Position numbers and translations under genes: made by a program. The notes beneath the pieces were generated by a model. That model was not told where the DNA came from. It did not search any database and saw only the letters and a list, made by a program, of their open reading frames with translations. 64,000 nt of DNA, from NCBI GenBank assembly GCA_002310055.1, contig DBXS01000031.1, forward strand, positions 87,502-151,501. The letters are read 5' to 3'. This DNA comes from Clostridiales bacterium UBA1206 (lineage in GTDB: Bacteria > Bacillota > Clostridia > Oscillospirales > CAG-382). This document shows positions 9,928 through 18,037 of this stretch, piece after piece (the stretch's first letter is position 1; each line of letters opens with the position of its first letter).

Positions 9928-9956
9928 TTGCATTCGACACAAAAACGTGCTATAAT
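9928..9956 (+). promoter_or_regulatory. Sigma-A promoter of ireB
   Basis: TTGCAT (9928-9933) and a perfect TATAAT (9951-9956) are 17 bases apart, about 33 bases before the ireB start and just after the pheT hairpin. It separates this transcript from the upstream housekeeping operon. Confidence 0.8.
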
Positions 9957-9988
9957 AATACCAAATAAATAAACGGGAGGCAAAAGCA

Positions 9989-10240
9989 ATGGAAGAGAAC
10001 AACAAGACAAGACCGTTCAGCATTAAAGAGCAGGAAGAGATCCAGATGCGCAACGTGCTCCAGTGTGTGTACGATTCGCTCAAGGAAAAAGGCTATAACC
10101 CCATCAACCAGCTTGTGGGCTATATCCTTTCGGAAGACCCCACCTATATCACCAACCACAACAACGCGCGCTCGCTCATACGCAAGATCGACCGCGACAA
10201 GCTTTTGCGTTCTCTGGTACAGAACTATCTTAAGCTTTGA
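9989..10240 (+). CDS. ireB: IreB family regulatory phosphoprotein (UPF0297)
   Basis: This 83-residue protein matches the IreB/YrzL family, for example KGYNPINQLVGYILSEDP and ITNHNNARSLIRKIDRD. In enterococci IreB is phosphorylated by the Ser/Thr kinase IreK and affects cephalosporin tolerance and envelope stress. GGGAGG precedes the ATG. In most Bacillota ireB is followed by ruvX (yqgF); here that neighbour is missing and a small unknown gene takes its place. No kinase gene is present in the window. Confidence 0.92.
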   Translation: MEENNKTRPFSIKEQEEIQMRNVLQCVYDSLKEKGYNPINQLVGYILSEDPTYITNHNNARSLIRKIDRDKLLRSLVQNYLKL

Positions 10241-10256
10241 GAAAGGAACTTTGATA

Positions 10257-10559
10257 ATGGGCGAAGAAATAAAAACTTTGATGTATAAAGGCAAGCCGCT
10301 GGTAAGGCAGGGGCAGTTCCTTTATTACGGTTTCCCCGATGACAAGGCGATTCTGTTTATGAACATACTCGAGACCAGGAAATCGGGAGACCTGGATATA
10401 GCCACGCGCGTGCTCGTGCAGATACAATCTACCGACGACGAGCTGAGTTTTGCCGACAAGGTGCTGAAACAGTGCGAAAAAGGCAGCTTTTACGAAGCGT
10501 TCGAGATAGGCACCATCTGGCTTTGGCGCGAGCTGAACAAAAACGAACAGGGCAAATAA
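10257..10559 (+). CDS. Small unknown protein downstream of ireB
   Basis: A 100-residue soluble protein that I do not recognise. It starts at ATG 10257 after GAAAGGA, 16 bases past ireB, and is 13 bases from the next gene, so it is probably co-transcribed with both. It begins with a basic and hydrophobic stretch (LMYKGKPLVRQGQFLYYG) followed by an alternating helical C-terminal half. There is no signal peptide, metal-binding cluster or membrane helix. Longer in-frame starts inside ireB lack a ribosome site and were not used. Confidence 0.75.
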   Translation: MGEEIKTLMYKGKPLVRQGQFLYYGFPDDKAILFMNILETRKSGDLDIATRVLVQIQSTDDELSFADKVLKQCEKGSFYEAFEIGTIWLWRELNKNEQGK

Positions 10560-10572
10560 CGGGGTAAAAGTT

Positions 10573-11400
10573 ATGAAACTGACTTATCTCGGCACCGCCG
10601 CCGCCGAAGGGTGGCCCGCGGTATACTGCAACTGCGACCACTGCAAGCGCGCAAAGGCGGCGGGCGGAAGGAATATCCGCACGCGCAGCCAGGCGCTTAT
10701 CAACGACGACCTGCTTATCGACTACCCTGCCGATACATACGCCCACGCGCTGTTCAACAAGCTCGATCTTTCGGCGGTGCGGTATCTTATTTTCACCCAC
10801 GCGCATATGGATCACTGCGAGCCGCTCGACCTGGCGTTCCGCGCCGAAAGCTGCTACGCCCACGGTATGACCTGCGCGGACCTCGATATCTACGGCAACG
10901 AGGCGTGCAAAAAGCGGCTGGAAGACGCGCTTGCGGTTTACCACGACGAAAGGGCGAAATACAACTACACCGTGGTAAAGCCGTTTGAACCCGTGGAGTT
11001 CGGCAATTACAAGGTGACTCCGCTGAAGGCGTACCATTCGAGCCCCAACGATTTGGTTTACATAATCCAATCCGAAGGCAAGACGGTGCTCTACCTGCAC
11101 GACACCGGGACAAAGATCGAAGATTCCATTGAATACCTTGTATCCAACAAGATAAAGGCCGACCTTGTGAGCTACGACTGCACCTTTGTGGCGCTCCCCA
11201 GCGGAGGCGGACACATGGGGCTCGACACCAACGTCGTGATGCGCGATCTTTTCCTTGAAAAAGGGATAATCGATACAAACACAATAAACGTCATCAACCA
11301 CTTTTCGCATAACGGCAAGCTCATCTACGACGAGCTCGTCCCCGTCGCGCGCGAGCTGGGTTTTGAGACTTCCTACGACGGGATGGTAATTGAGCTTTGA
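10573..11400 (+). CDS. PhnP-like metallo-beta-lactamase-fold hydrolase
   Basis: This 275-residue cytoplasmic protein has the MBL metal motif THAHMDH near residue 80, a later HDTG and a C-terminal INHFSHNG histidine region. An N-terminal CNCDHCKRA cluster resembles the extra zinc site of PhnP, a phosphodiesterase of the phosphonate pathway. No phosphonate genes occur nearby, so a general cyclic phosphodiester or nucleotide-related substrate is as likely. It lies 13 bases after the unknown small gene and 39 before the first of two lipoproteins. Confidence 0.8.
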   Translation: MKLTYLGTAAAEGWPAVYCNCDHCKRAKAAGGRNIRTRSQALINDDLLIDYPADTYAHALFNKLDLSAVRYLIFTHAHMDHCEPLDLAFRAESCYAHGMTCADLDIYGNEACKKRLEDALAVYHDERAKYNYTVVKPFEPVEFGNYKVTPLKAYHSSPNDLVYIIQSEGKTVLYLHDTGTKIEDSIEYLVSNKIKADLVSYDCTFVALPSGGGHMGLDTNVVMRDLFLEKGIIDTNTINVINHFSHNGKLIYDELVPVARELGFETSYDGMVIEL

Positions 11401-11439
11401 TCCCGTACAATGAACAATCAGCCTAGGAGGAACAATACT

Positions 11440-12480
11440 ATGAAAACAAGAATTATTATCTATTTGTTGCTTCTTGTATTTGTTTTGGTATCATGCAATA
11501 ACAATAACGTCAATGTATCTGAAGAAATAAGCCGCGACGACAGTATACCGGCTGTTTCCGACACGGAAAGCAGCGGAGCTGAAAGCAGCGAGCCTGAAAG
11601 CAGCGGAGCCGAAAGCAGCGAGCCCGAGACCGAATTTATGAATAAATACGAGTTCGATCCCATCCCTTCGGCGGAAACGTTCGCCCCCGGGAAGCTCAAC
11701 GTATATAAGGACCCCTTCCCCTACGGCGAGGAAGGCCCGGAATTCGAAGTGACCGAAGCGATGATGAAGAAATGCGAAAACGACCTTCACGCGTTCACGC
11801 TGACGCTGGACGAAATTTACCGTTCCGGTCTGCAGCTGAAAGACGAAGAAGAAGGCACGTACGGGATAGAGCAGAATAACACGTATATCATTGCCGGACC
11901 CGGCAGCGAGATGCTGATCTATTATACGCAGCCGCGCAATGAACTGAACGCGACCGAAGACGACCTGCTCGAACAGGACATAGAATTCCTTGACGAGCTG
12001 TTCGATTTTTACAAGTTCGACCGCACGAAGCTCACCGTCGTTTCCGAGAAACTGATCACTGCGGAAAGTACGACCGTTACGTTTGTGATAAGCGAAACCG
12101 GCAGAGCTCCCGCGGATCTTGCGGCGGCGGCAATTTCGCGCTGCGTTAAGATAAGTGCGTCAAACGGCATGATCACGGGCATAAAAGCCATATCGTACGA
12201 GCTCGAGCTCGAGGATAGCGCGGACGCGCTGACTTACGCCGAAGCGAAAGCGAAACTGCTTGCGAACGAATACTGCAAAGACAATTACGATCTGAGCGTG
12301 ATACCGCAGCTCACCGAAAACGATATCGCCGGCTGCACGCTCGTTTATAAAGGCGTATACGACGACGAGCGAACCTGGTTCGCTCCCGGTTCGGACAAAT
12401 ACGTTCCTTATTACTGCTTTTACGTTACGGCGGACGCCAACGGCAATATGACGAAGGCGTACGTAAACGCGCTGAAGTAA
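11440..12480 (+). CDS. Secreted lipoprotein of unknown function
   Basis: A 346-residue lipoprotein. A hydrophobic signal ends in the lipobox LVSC, with the modified Cys at residue 18. A low-complexity Ser/Glu linker with repeats of SGAESSEPE follows (about 45-65), and then an approximately 280-residue soluble domain I cannot assign. The start is ATG 11440, nine bases after AGGAGG; the longer ATG at 11410 would place that site inside the gene. The next gene is another lipoprotein 36 bases on, so the two may act together at the cell surface. Confidence 0.8.
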   Translation: MKTRIIIYLLLLVFVLVSCNNNNVNVSEEISRDDSIPAVSDTESSGAESSEPESSGAESSEPETEFMNKYEFDPIPSAETFAPGKLNVYKDPFPYGEEGPEFEVTEAMMKKCENDLHAFTLTLDEIYRSGLQLKDEEEGTYGIEQNNTYIIAGPGSEMLIYYTQPRNELNATEDDLLEQDIEFLDELFDFYKFDRTKLTVVSEKLITAESTTVTFVISETGRAPADLAAAAISRCVKISASNGMITGIKAISYELELEDSADALTYAEAKAKLLANEYCKDNYDLSVIPQLTENDIAGCTLVYKGVYDDERTWFAPGSDKYVPYYCFYVTADANGNMTKAYVNALK

Positions 12481-12516
12481 AAGGATTTCATTACAAAAGG
12501 GGGAAAAAACATCTGT

Positions 12517-13029
12517 ATGAAAAAGACGGTAATATTTGTTTTGATCATCGTTACGGCATTTTGTTTCTGTTCCTGCGCAAGCGACTCGAAGCCAGCCGGA
12601 TACGTGGATTTTGACAAGCTCCCCGCCGGATACCTCACGGAAAACGCCATAGAAGACGGCTGCGTGGTGTTCGTGGGCAATAAGCTTATCGCCGGCAAAG
12701 AGGACTGGGACGCGTTTATCGCGGACGTCGGCAAAAACGCCGCGTGCACAGTGCGTGTCGCGACCAAACAGAACGAAAAAGATTCGTTCCGGTTTATTGA
12801 TCTTTCGTACGCGGATTCGGCTTTCGGCGTCAAAACGAACGACGGCATCGACAAGAGCTACAAGTTCCTGAACCACTACGCGCCCGCCGACGGAGACGAC
12901 CCCGCGATCGAGCGCTATGCGCTCACCAACGAAGAAAACATCACCTACGCCGAGATCGAAAGACGGCTTGCAAGCAGTCTCGCAAATGATTCGATAGACG
13001 TTTTCTTTGTCTATTTGGACATAGAATAA
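12517..13029 (+). CDS. Small lipoprotein of unknown function
   Basis: This 170-residue protein has a signal peptide ending in a lipobox-like FCSC near residue 19, then a mixed alpha/beta domain without recognised motifs. AAAGGGGG precedes the ATG. It is the last gene of the ireB transcript and is followed by a strong terminator. It could be an accessory of the preceding lipoprotein; no function can be stated. Confidence 0.75.
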   Translation: MKKTVIFVLIIVTAFCFCSCASDSKPAGYVDFDKLPAGYLTENAIEDGCVVFVGNKLIAGKEDWDAFIADVGKNAACTVRVATKQNEKDSFRFIDLSYADSAFGVKTNDGIDKSYKFLNHYAPADGDDPAIERYALTNEENITYAEIERRLASSLANDSIDVFFVYLDIE

Positions 13030-13050
13030 GCTTGCTTTAAAAGGCGAAGG

Positions 13051-13084
13051 AAAAGCGCTTCCGCGTGATTGCGGAAGCGCTTTT
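13051..13084. terminator. Bidirectional intrinsic terminator
   Basis: A 14-bp perfect stem (AAAAGCGCTTCCGC and its complement) with a 6-nt loop ends in a run of T on the plus strand. It also offers A/T-rich flanks on the minus strand. It sits between the convergent lipoprotein gene and maf and can stop both transcripts. Confidence 0.9.
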
Positions 13085-13100
13085 TATAAGCATAACAGGT

Positions 13101-13655
13101 TTACATAATTTCTTTGAGCTTAGAATATATCTCGCAGAGCGGAAGCCCCACGACGTTGAAATAATCGCCGTTTATGCGTTTTACGAACACCGACGCCCTG
13201 CCCTGGATCCCGTAAGCGCCCGCCTTATCCATGGGCTCGCCGGTGGCGATATAGCCTTCGATCTCTTCGCCTGAAAGCTCGCGGAATTCGACCTCGGTCA
13301 CCGAGCAGCCGGTGTATTCGGCGCCGCCCTTTATTACGGCGTATCCCGTGCAGACGTAATGCGTTCTGCCCGAAAGCGCCGTAAGCATACGCCTTGCGTC
13401 TTCCGCGCCGTGCGGCTTGCCGAATATTTCGCCCTGCAGGTACACCACCGTGTCGGCGCCGAGCACGATATCGTTTTTTCCGCAGGCCGACGCGACTTCG
13501 CGCGCCTTACAGAGCGCGCTCGCGACGGCGTATTCCCCGGGCGGGAGCGTTTGGGGCGGGTTTATTTCGTCTTTTGCGGGGCGTACGGCGAAGCGAAGTC
13601 CCGTGAGTTTCAATAGTTCTCTGCGGCGCGGCGATGCCGAAGCAAGAACGAGCAT
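13101..13655 (-). CDS. maf: Maf family nucleotide pyrophosphatase
   Basis: Maf proteins hydrolyse non-canonical or modified nucleoside triphosphates (dTTP/UTP and methylated forms) and have been linked to septum inhibition. The 184-residue protein has the N-terminal LASASPRRRELL motif, GADTVV with the catalytic Asp, and GKP and KAGAYGIQG blocks typical of the YhdE type. I chose the ATG at 13655, preceded by AAGGAG, over longer open frames. It is monocistronic with its own promoter. Confidence 0.93.
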   Translation of the reverse strand: MLVLASASPRRRELLKLTGLRFAVRPAKDEINPPQTLPPGEYAVASALCKAREVASACGKNDIVLGADTVVYLQGEIFGKPHGAEDARRMLTALSGRTHYVCTGYAVIKGGAEYTGCSVTEVEFRELSGEEIEGYIATGEPMDKAGAYGIQGRASVFVKRINGDYFNVVGLPLCEIYSKLKEIM

Positions 13656-13680
13656 ATGCGTCAACTCCTTTATACCTGCG

Positions 13681-13709
13681 ATTTTACCACAAAGGAAAGA
13701 AAAAGTAAA
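13681..13709 (-). promoter_or_regulatory. Promoter of maf
   Basis: On the minus strand, TTTACT (13704-13709) and TAAAAT (13681-13686) are 17 bases apart, about 25 bases upstream of the maf start codon. Confidence 0.6.
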
Positions 13710-13761
13710 GCGTTTTGGCATATTTACAATGCGCAAATAATAGTTATTAACGGTGTTACAT

Positions 13762-14508
13762 ATGCGTATATCAGTTACGGGAATAAGAAAAAGCAAAAGT
13801 TTTGCCATCGTCACGCTCGTCTTTCTGGCCGCTATGGGCGCGGTCGCCCTGGTCGCTGCGATAACGCGCCGAAACGAAGAGATACGGTACGCGGGGACTT
13901 CGGAGGCGCTTGCGTCAGGCGGAAAAGACATATACGCGGTGATCTGCCGCGGTACCGGAACGCGGGAGACCCGGGAACTGGCGTTTGAGATATTTGAAGA
14001 ACGCGATGTGAAGGCTGTGTTCTTTATAAACGATTCGACCGACGTAAACGCCGCGAAAGCCGTGCTTTCGCACGGGCACGCGCTGGGCGTGGATTGTTCC
14101 GGCACTCGCGGGATGAACAAAAGCGAGTTCCTGCGTTGGCTCGCGGCGCAGAACGACTTTCTTTTCGCATCCACCGGCAGGCGCCCGCGCTTCTGCTGCG
14201 CGGACGGAGACGCGTGCCTTTATGCGCGCGAGGTTTGTAAAACGTACGGCCAGTTCTGCGTGAATGCGGCAGAAATCATAAACGCCGGCTACGCGGAGAT
14301 AGAGCGCGGCGGCGTGGTGCTGTGTTCCTTAAAAAATGCGGATACCCTTTACGCATTTGCGCAGGCCGCCGAGCGGGCGGCGGCGCGCGGGATATACCCC
14401 GCGGGGCTGTATGAGCTGTTTGAGGAATACGGCGGCGTTTTTATTGCACGGTACGGGCGAATTTATTGGGAAAACTATTTACAAAACGCGCAAGGTGTGT
14501 TAAAATAG
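13762..14508 (+). CDS. Membrane-anchored degenerate NodB-like (polysaccharide deacetylase) protein
   Basis: A 248-residue protein with one N-terminal membrane helix and an extracytoplasmic domain that follows the NodB deacetylase layout. AVFFIN and RRPRFCCADG sit where deacetylases have ATFF and RPPYG. The catalytic TFDDG motif is replaced by VICRGTG and the metal-binding HxxxH region by VDCSGTRG, so zinc binding and deacetylation look lost. ATG 13762 is preferred over GTG 13753; neither has a strong ribosome site. It could be a structural or carbohydrate-binding pseudoenzyme. The fold assignment is by pattern only. Confidence 0.6.
   Translation: MRISVTGIRKSKSFAIVTLVFLAAMGAVALVAAITRRNEEIRYAGTSEALASGGKDIYAVICRGTGTRETRELAFEIFEERDVKAVFFINDSTDVNAAKAVLSHGHALGVDCSGTRGMNKSEFLRWLAAQNDFLFASTGRRPRFCCADGDACLYAREVCKTYGQFCVNAAEIINAGYAEIERGGVVLCSLKNADTLYAFAQAAERAAARGIYPAGLYELFEEYGGVFIARYGRIYWENYLQNAQGVLK
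14478..14506 (+). promoter_or_regulatory. Promoter for the isomerase-nucleotidyltransferase pair
   Basis: TTTACA (14478-14483) and TAAAAT (14501-14506) are 17 bases apart. The element overlaps the 3' end of the NodB-like gene and lies about 30 bases before the next start codon. Confidence 0.65.
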
Positions 14509-14535
14509 TGTATCAATAAACGGAGGTGTTTATAA

Positions 14536-15354
14536 ATGTTCCCTGTAGGAGTTCAGGTCTATTCGGTGCGCGACGTCGCCGAAAAGGACTTTTACGGCAC
14601 TTTAAAGCAGATCAAAGAAATGGGTTACGACGGCGTTGAGTTCGCCGGTCTTTACGGCCACGCGCCGGCGCAGGTCAAGGAATGGCTCGGCGAGTTGGGA
14701 CTTGCGGCGGTATCGGCGCACGTTTCGATAGACGAAATGCTTGCGGATCCGGACAAGCTGTTTTCCGACTACGCGCTTATAGGATGCAAATACATAGCGG
14801 TACCCTACCTTGTGGAAAGCCGCCGTCCCGGGCACGAAGGCTTTGAGCAGACGGTCAAAGAAATAGCCATGCTCACCGAAAAAGCCGCTTCCCACGGCAT
14901 ACAGATGATGTACCACAACCACGATTTCGAGTTTGTCAAGCTGGGCGACAAGTACGGCTTTGACATTTTATACGAATCCGTTCCCGGTCTGGCCACCGAG
15001 CAGGACACCTGCTGGGTGAATGTCGGCGGCGAAGACCCGTGCAAATATCTCGTCAAATACGCCGGGCGCGCGCCCGTGGTGCATCTTAAGGATTTCGTTA
15101 TGAAAGACCGCGACGTGAAATCCGGCCTGTACGAGCTGATCGGGATCAAACCCACCGAGCGTCAGGCCGACGAAGGCGACTTTGCGTTCCGCCCCGTTGG
15201 TCACGGAGTCCAGGATATCCCCGCCATACTCGACGCGGCGAAAAAAGCCGGTTCCGAATGGATCATTGTGGAGCAAGACCGCGAATGCCTCGGCTGGAGC
15301 TCGATGGAATGCATAAGAAAGTCCATAAACTACTTGAAACAGGTCAATAAATAA
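14536..15354 (+). CDS. Sugar phosphate isomerase/epimerase (AP endonuclease-2-like TIM barrel)
   Basis: This 272-residue cytoplasmic protein belongs to the xylose isomerase-like TIM barrel superfamily (IolE/IolI type). Likely metal ligands appear in order: DGVEFAGLYGH, YHNHDFEF, DTCWVNVGG, VVHLKDF and WIIVEQD. The substrate cannot be deduced; such enzymes isomerise keto-sugars or inosose-like compounds. CGGAGGTG precedes the ATG, and a nucleotidyltransferase follows after 24 bases, suggesting a sugar-processing pair. Confidence 0.85.
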   Translation: MFPVGVQVYSVRDVAEKDFYGTLKQIKEMGYDGVEFAGLYGHAPAQVKEWLGELGLAAVSAHVSIDEMLADPDKLFSDYALIGCKYIAVPYLVESRRPGHEGFEQTVKEIAMLTEKAASHGIQMMYHNHDFEFVKLGDKYGFDILYESVPGLATEQDTCWVNVGGEDPCKYLVKYAGRAPVVHLKDFVMKDRDVKSGLYELIGIKPTERQADEGDFAFRPVGHGVQDIPAILDAAKKAGSEWIIVEQDRECLGWSSMECIRKSINYLKQVNK

Positions 15355-15378
15355 ATCCTTTAAAAGGAGCAACTTGAA

Positions 15379-16275
15379 ATGACATTAGTCGTTCTTGCCG
15401 CCGGGCTGGGCAGCCGATACGGCGGCGAAAGCAAAAAGCAAATAGATATCATAGGCGAAAACGGCGAGATTCTGATGGATTATTCCATTTATGACGCCAT
15501 CCGCGCGGGGTTCGACCACATAGTGCTGCTCATCAAACGCAAGCACGCCGATATTTTCCGTGAAAAAGTCTGCGCCAAGTTCGAAGGCAAGGTCAAGGTC
15601 GACCTGGCGTTTCAGGACGACGACGCGTTCTGCGGTGAGTTCAGGATGCCCGAGGAGCGCAAAAAGCCCTGGGGCACCGGGCACGCGCTGCTCTGTTGCC
15701 GCGACGTGGTGGGGAACGATAACTTCGCCGTCGTCAACGCCGACGACTTTTACGGCTACAACGCGTACCGTTTGGGATATGAGCATCTTTCGCACGCAAA
15801 AAAAGGCGAATACGCGATGATAGGCTATCTGGTGCGCAACACCGTCACCGACGAAGGCGGCGTCTCGCGCGGGGTGTGCGTGGTGAGTCCCGACGGATAT
15901 CTGAAGCACATAACCGAAACGCACGAGATCACCAAAGGCCCGGACTGCATCTACTACCCCACTCCGGCGGGCAATATCAAGCTGGAGCCCGATACCGTGG
16001 TCTCGATGAACTTCTTCTGTTTTACGCCCGATTTCTTCGACGTGCTGGAACGCGGTTTCCACGAATTTTTGAAAGAAAATTCGCCGAACCTGAACAAGTG
16101 TGAATTCTACATTCCGCTCGCGGTGCAGATGTTCGTCGACGAAGGCGGCAGGCTGCGCGTGTATTCCACGCCCGACAAATGGTTCGGCGTGACGTATATC
16201 ACCGACAAGCCCGTGGTCATCGAAGGCATAGCGGGTCTGACCGACGCCGGCCTGTATCCCCGCAAGCTGTGGTAA
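15379..16275 (+). CDS. Sugar-1-phosphate nucleotidyltransferase-like protein
   Basis: This 298-residue protein has the GT-A-like nucleotidyltransferase signature LAAGLGSRYGG at its N-terminus, a WGTGHALLC stretch and the metal-binding NADDFYG. Such enzymes activate sugar phosphates as NDP-sugars. It lacks a recognisable hexapeptide acyltransferase extension. AAAGGAG precedes the ATG. It shares a transcript with the TIM-barrel isomerase and ends at a bidirectional terminator. The sugar is unknown. Confidence 0.85.
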   Translation: MTLVVLAAGLGSRYGGESKKQIDIIGENGEILMDYSIYDAIRAGFDHIVLLIKRKHADIFREKVCAKFEGKVKVDLAFQDDDAFCGEFRMPEERKKPWGTGHALLCCRDVVGNDNFAVVNADDFYGYNAYRLGYEHLSHAKKGEYAMIGYLVRNTVTDEGGVSRGVCVVSPDGYLKHITETHEITKGPDCIYYPTPAGNIKLEPDTVVSMNFFCFTPDFFDVLERGFHEFLKENSPNLNKCEFYIPLAVQMFVDEGGRLRVYSTPDKWFGVTYITDKPVVIEGIAGLTDAGLYPRKLW

Positions 16276-16291
16276 AAACGTAAAACAAAAG

Positions 16292-16319
16292 CGCCCTCTT
16301 TGCGCAGACAAAGAGGGCG
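16292..16319. terminator. Bidirectional intrinsic terminator
   Basis: An 11-bp perfect stem CGCCCTCTTTG / CAAAGAGGGCG with a 6-nt loop lies between the convergent nucleotidyltransferase and M55 peptidase genes. A TGCTTTT tail follows on plus and a TTTTGTTTT tail on minus. Confidence 0.85.
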
Positions 16320-16335
16320 TGCTTTTATGTGTATC

Positions 16336-17133
16336 TCACGTGCAGAAAAGCATAAACACCAGCGCGTCGTACCAGTCGGTGCATTCAAAGCGAACGGTGT
16401 AGGGGTCGGCGAGCTTTGCTCCCGGGAAGTATGCGTAATTGTGGGCGCTTTCCTGTTTTTTGTACTGGACGTCAACCGTAAAGCGTTCGGGGAGGCGGGG
16501 CAGGCAGGAGAGCGGATATTTTAAAAGCGCTTCTTTGGCCGCGTTGTAGATGAGGTCGCACGCGATCGCGGGGAGCGGAGCGCGGGTGGCTCCGCCGGCG
16601 CCGAAGCACACGGGGACCGCGGTGATGGCGGGAATGAGCTTTTTGGCGAGCGAGCAGAGGTGTTCGTCGCCGGTGACGAGCACGGTCGGCACGCCGTTAT
16701 ACGCGCAGGAATACGCGTTGATCATAAATTCGCTGGCGAATTCGCCGTTGATCTTTATGAATTGCAGCGACGTGGACATAGTGTGCGCGAGCGGGCTGCC
16801 GGAAGAAAACGCGGGCGAATGGTAGCCGGTGAACGCCGCGGCGGTGAACGTTTTGTCGATGCCGCTCACCATAACGTACGGGTCGCCGGTCCAGTTGCGG
16901 ATTATCTCCACGCCTTCCGTTTGAGTAAGTTTGTCGGGATACAGATTTACGGCGTAGTCGTGCGCGTCTTTTATCAAGACGTTATCGAAGCCGCTTTCCT
17001 TTGCGGCGCGGCAGACGGAATCGACTTCTTTGGTCATCTGCGTGCGGAAATATGAGTCTTCGAGATCGGTCTCTTTCCAGCGGGCGATGCCGCAGGTGCC
17101 TTCGATATCGGCGGAAATGAACAGTTTTTTCAT
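16336..17133 (-). CDS. M55 family D-aminopeptidase (DppA-like)
   Basis: DppA-type peptidases cleave D-amino acid peptides such as D-Ala-D-Ala. The 265-residue cytoplasmic protein keeps the zinc set: D9 and E11 in SADIEGTCGI, H58 in KDAHD, H105 in GYHSPA and E131 in GEFASEF. AAAGGA precedes the ATG, which overlaps the amidase stop codon (ATGA), so the two are translationally coupled. With the amidase this suggests peptidoglycan fragment recycling or D-peptide use. Confidence 0.92.
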   Translation of the reverse strand: MKKLFISADIEGTCGIARWKETDLEDSYFRTQMTKEVDSVCRAAKESGFDNVLIKDAHDYAVNLYPDKLTQTEGVEIIRNWTGDPYVMVSGIDKTFTAAAFTGYHSPAFSSGSPLAHTMSTSLQFIKINGEFASEFMINAYSCAYNGVPTVLVTGDEHLCSLAKKLIPAITAVPVCFGAGGATRAPLPAIACDLIYNAAKEALLKYPLSCLPRLPERFTVDVQYKKQESAHNYAYFPGAKLADPYTVRFECTDWYDALVFMLFCT

Positions 17134-17753
17134 TTTATGTATCCTTTGACGTTATAGTATTCTTCGACTTTTTGCAAAAAGAGGTTGTAAAGCGTGCCGT
17201 TTTCGCGGCTGAAAGTCTTTGTTTCGAAATCGTATCTCATCTGCTGCGGGCAGTTTTTCTTTTCCGGGGCGAAATCGTAATGCTGTTTCACCGCGGAAAG
17301 GTCCAGGTCGTAAAGCTTCAGCAGCGCCGCCGTGAGCACCGCGGCGTTATCCAGCGCCGCGAGAAAACGAGGTTCCCACGCTTCGTAAGCTTCGCCTTCG
17401 TAGACTCCGGGAAATCCGTTGACGCAGATCTCTATGCCTATGCCGTAGTAATTCCCCTGCCCGAAGCTGGTGTCGCCGGCATGCCACGCCGATTCGTGGA
17501 CCGGGATATGTTCGCAGATAAGTTTGTCGTCCACCGTGAAATGCCAGGACGCCTCGCGCGGGGTCGGCGACGCCGCCTGGCCGTGGATATAGCCGTTGTG
17601 CCACGCCGCGTCGCAGCGTTCGTCGTAGTTGCCGGTGTTATGTATGACGACGTACTTCTTGGTCTCGGGCACGTGGCCGGGACGGATATGCGAATCCGCC
17701 GGGATGTGATCTATGACGAAGGGGACGTGTTTTGCGAGCTTTAGCTGACGCAT
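17130..17753 (-). CDS. N-acetylmuramoyl-L-alanine amidase, Amidase_2 type
   Basis: A 207-residue zinc amidase that cuts between MurNAc and L-Ala. The Amidase_2 pattern is visible: VVIHNTGN with the first His near residue 39, WHFTVDD, ESAWHAGD, and a C-terminal KNCPQQM region. No signal peptide or membrane helix is present, so it acts inside the cell or is exported unusually; CwlA-like phage-derived enzymes look similar. It overlaps genes on both sides (13 bases with the membrane protein, 4 with the M55 peptidase). Confidence 0.9.
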   Translation of the reverse strand: MRQLKLAKHVPFVIDHIPADSHIRPGHVPETKKYVVIHNTGNYDERCDAAWHNGYIHGQAASPTPREASWHFTVDDKLICEHIPVHESAWHAGDTSFGQGNYYGIGIEICVNGFPGVYEGEAYEAWEPRFLAALDNAAVLTAALLKLYDLDLSAVKQHYDFAPEKKNCPQQMRYDFETKTFSRENGTLYNLFLQKVEEYYNVKGYIK

Positions 17754-18037
17754 AAATTATACACCACCACAAATATATTCGCCGCGGCGAGAAAACCGGC
17801 AAGCACTATGTAGCGCACGCGTTTGCCCTGCAGTATGGCGCCGGTCCCGCACGCGAGCGCGACGACGACGAAAGCGAGGCAGGCGTAAAGCACGGTGCCG
17901 GTCCGCTGCGGTTCGCTGCCGTCGAACGTGATGCTGGTGCGGATGGTCGGCGGAAGCAGGAACACGGATACGATATTCAGTATAAGCGTGAACGCCGCGA
18001 TCGCGGCGAAGATGATAAGATACGTTTTATTCTTCAT
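17741..18037 (-). CDS. Small three-helix membrane protein, unknown
   Basis: A 98-residue protein with three predicted membrane segments (about 5-28, 48-67 and 73-95) and a short polar loop after the first. I recognise no family. It overlaps the upstream discoidin/dockerin gene by 11 bases and the downstream amidase by 13, so its translation must be coupled to both. A small holin-like or anchoring role is conceivable but unsupported. Confidence 0.75.
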   Translation of the reverse strand: MKNKTYLIIFAAIAAFTLILNIVSVFLLPPTIRTSITFDGSEPQRTGTVLYACLAFVVVALACGTGAILQGKRVRYIVLAGFLAAANIFVVVYNLCVS

